Shown here: positions 5,633 to 7,215 of the stretch, piece after piece
Layout of the letters: every line of letters begins with the position of its first letter
How positions within the stretch are numbered: the first letter of the stretch is position 1
Source of the DNA: Acidobacteriota bacterium
GTDB lineage: Bacteria > Acidobacteriota > Terriglobia > Bryobacterales > Bryobacteraceae
Assembly (NCBI GenBank): GCA_026394095.1
Contig: JAPKYY010000244.1
Location: 1 to 7,215 of the forward strand
Length of the DNA stretch: 7,215 nucleotides
Direction: 5' to 3'
Translations under genes and position numbers: made by a program
The notes under the pieces: model-generated
What the model was told of the DNA's origin: nothing
The model's database searches: none
The model's input: only the letters and a program-made list of their open reading frames with translations

Positions 5633-6841
5633 ATGACTACCTTCCAGTTCCGCGCAGTAACGAGCGACGGCAAAACCCGCACCGGCAGCTACACTGCCGA
5701 GAACGAAAAACTGGTTGCCTCAGAACTTCGCCGTCAGGGCCTCACGCCAACTTATATCGGCCTCAACAAGAGCAAGGGCTTCGAGCTGAATCTTCCGGAA
5801 TTCGGCGGGGGCAAGCGTCGCGACGTGCTGTTCTTTACACAGGAACTCGCAACGCTACTCTCATCCAGCGTTCCGGTAGATCGCGCGCTCTCGATCGTAA
5901 GCGAGCTGACCGAGAAGCCGGCCTTCCGCTCAGTTGTCCTCGATATCCTGCGTCTGCTCAAGGGCGGCAAGGCTCTTGCCGACACTCTGGCCACGCACCC
6001 CGGCTACTTCTCAGACCTCTACATCAACATGGTTCGCGCCGGTGAAGCTTCAGGCTCTCTGTCTCAGGTCTTCCAGCGCCTTTCGGATTTTGAGCGCAAC
6101 CGCGACGAGCTTCGCGGCTACATCATCAGCGCACTCATGTACCCGCTTCTGCTTGGCCTTACCGGCGTTGGCGCGATCGTGGTGCTCATGTACTATGTTG
6201 TCCCGAAGTTTGCCACCATCTTTGAGGGCGGTCGCATGGTGATTCCACTCCCCACGCTGATCATGCTGCGTACCAGCGAATTCCTGCAAGCCTGGGGCTG
6301 GCTTATGGGCCTTGTCATCACGCTTGGCACAGTTGGTTTTTTCAGCTTTATCCGTACGCCCAACGGCCGCTGGTGGTGGGACGATTTTCGGCTCAAGGTG
6401 CCTCTTCTCGGGGATGCGCTGCGCAAGGCTGAAACCGCCCGCTTCGCCAGAGCCATGTCGACACTGGTTTCCAATACTGTGCCGCTGGTGCAATCGATTC
6501 AGATTGCTGGTGGGACACTCGGCAACCAGCGCATTGCCAAAGCTCTTGAATCAGTAGCCCAGGGTGTCAAACGTGGTGAAGGCATCTCGGTGCCGCTGCG
6601 CCGCTGCGGCCAATTTCCATCCCTCGCAGCGCACTTGCTCAGCGTTGGTGAGGAAACCGGCAAGCTCGACGAAATGTTCACCCGTATGGCCGACATTTAT
6701 GAGGCCGACACACGCGACGCCGTCAAACGTTTTACTTCTTTGTTTGAACCATTGCTCATTCTTACAATGGGCATCGTAGTAGGAGCGCTGATCCTCAGCA
6801 TGCTCCTCGCCATCACCAGCATTAACGAGGTTGCAATCTAA
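5633..6841 (+). CDS. gspF: Type II secretion inner-membrane platform protein GspF
   Basis: GspF is the polytopic inner-membrane platform that couples GspE to pseudopilus assembly. The 402-residue protein is full length for the family. It starts with the usual FQFRAVTSDGKTRTGSY segment (4-20), then two tandem copies of the GspF domain. The duplication is visible as FTQELATLLSSSVPVDRAL (68-86) against FARAMSTLVSNTVPLVQSI (271-289), and as VRAGEASGSLSQVFQRLSDF (134-153) against SVGEETGKLDEMFTRMADIY (337-356). Hydrophobic membrane segments lie at about 167-190, 219-240 and 372-396, matching the three-helix topology of the family. ATG at 5633 is 8 bp after the gspE stop, and the gene ends 3 bp before gspG. 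PilC of type IV pili is a homologue; the E-F-G gene order supports GspF. Confidence 0.95.
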   Translation: MTTFQFRAVTSDGKTRTGSYTAENEKLVASELRRQGLTPTYIGLNKSKGFELNLPEFGGGKRRDVLFFTQELATLLSSSVPVDRALSIVSELTEKPAFRSVVLDILRLLKGGKALADTLATHPGYFSDLYINMVRAGEASGSLSQVFQRLSDFERNRDELRGYIISALMYPLLLGLTGVGAIVVLMYYVVPKFATIFEGGRMVIPLPTLIMLRTSEFLQAWGWLMGLVITLGTVGFFSFIRTPNGRWWWDDFRLKVPLLGDALRKAETARFARAMSTLVSNTVPLVQSIQIAGGTLGNQRIAKALESVAQGVKRGEGISVPLRRCGQFPSLAAHLLSVGEETGKLDEMFTRMADIYEADTRDAVKRFTSLFEPLLILTMGIVVGALILSMLLAITSINEVAI

Positions 6842-6844
6842 TCT

Positions 6845-7215
6845 ATGAACTCCACACAACTCACCACACGCCGCCGACTCACCCGCCAGGCCGGTGTCAC
6901 ACTCATCGAAATGCTCGTGGTTGTCACGATCATCGCGCTCTTTGCCGCCGTCGTCGGGCCGCGTCTGTTTAAGGCAGCCGACGGTGCCAAGGTAACTGCC
7001 GCCCGCACCCAGATCAACAGCTTCAATCAGGCTCTCCTGCTGTATAAGAACTCCACTGGCAACTTCCCCAACAACGACCAGGGGCTGAAGGCTCTGCGCG
7101 CCAAGCCCGCCGATGTACCCAATTGGGACGGCCCCTATCTTCAGGCCGACGTACCGCTGGACCCCTGGGGCAGGGAATTCATCTATAAATTCCCCGGTGC
7201 ACTGCCTGACGAGCC
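6845..7215 (+). CDS. gspG: Major type II secretion pseudopilin GspG (partial, 3' end outside window)
   Basis: The first 123 codons of the major pseudopilin are visible; usual length is about 140, so only a short C-terminus is missing. The basic leader (MNSTQLTTRRRLTRQAG) ends at a prepilin peptidase site, QAG|VTLIEM, with cleavage after Gly17 and the conserved +5 Glu at Glu22. The residue at +1 is Val instead of the usual Phe. A hydrophobic polymerisation helix follows (MLVVVTIIALFAAVVGP, 23-39). The globular domain shows GspG hallmarks: FNQALLLYKNSTGNFP (60-75), DQGLKAL (78-84), WDGPYLQADVPLDPWGREFIY (94-114), the last being the proline- and aspartate-containing region near the calcium site of the family. 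After export it is cleaved and methylated, then polymerised in the periplasm by GspE and GspF. ATG at 6845 is 3 bp after the gspF stop. Confidence 0.94.
   Translation, partial: MNSTQLTTRRRLTRQAGVTLIEMLVVVTIIALFAAVVGPRLFKAADGAKVTAARTQINSFNQALLLYKNSTGNFPNNDQGLKALRAKPADVPNWDGPYLQADVPLDPWGREFIYKFPGALPDE

Noticed and set aside
6050..6493. 147-codon minus-strand open frame inside gspF
   Set aside because: It is antisense to well-conserved GspF sequence, with a low-complexity, charged translation and no motif.

Overview
The window looks like chromosomal DNA from a member of the Acidobacteriota. This is an inference from several traits taken together: a TonB-dependent receptor that begins with a carboxypeptidase-regulatory-like domain, the short deoxyribose-phosphate aldolase with its GATATA-type C-terminus, an ECF sigma and zinc-less anti-sigma pair, and type II secretion genes of acidobacterial flavour. 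No rRNA, tRNA, CRISPR array or insertion sequence is visible. Gene density is high and there is no gene-free stretch longer than about 120 bases.

Left part (1-2185): three unrelated metabolic or envelope genes. A TonB-dependent receptor runs leftwards off the edge (1-380, minus, GTG start). Divergent from it is deoC (441-1178, plus). The 60-bp spacer between them holds overlapping divergent -10-like hexamers and a perfect 15-bp palindrome that touches the deoC start codon. A class I SAM-dependent O-methyltransferase (1175-2185, minus) converges on deoC, and the two TAG stop codons share the tetranucleotide CTAG.

Right part (2303-7215): after a 117-bp divergent spacer comes a tight run of six co-directional genes with gaps of only 2-8 bp. 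In order they are an ECF sigma factor, a membrane-anchored anti-sigma-like protein without zinc ligands, an exported or membrane-anchored protein of unknown function, gspE (secretion ATPase), gspF (inner-membrane platform) and the start of gspG (major pseudopilin, cut by the window edge). GspE powers assembly, GspF is the membrane platform, and GspG is the subunit polymerised into the periplasmic pseudopilus. The sigma/anti-sigma pair and the unknown protein at the head of the operon suggest that expression of the secretion machine is tied to an envelope signal, possibly with c-di-GMP input through the N-terminal domain of GspE. That linkage is the most interesting feature here. It rests on gene order, not on direct evidence of function.
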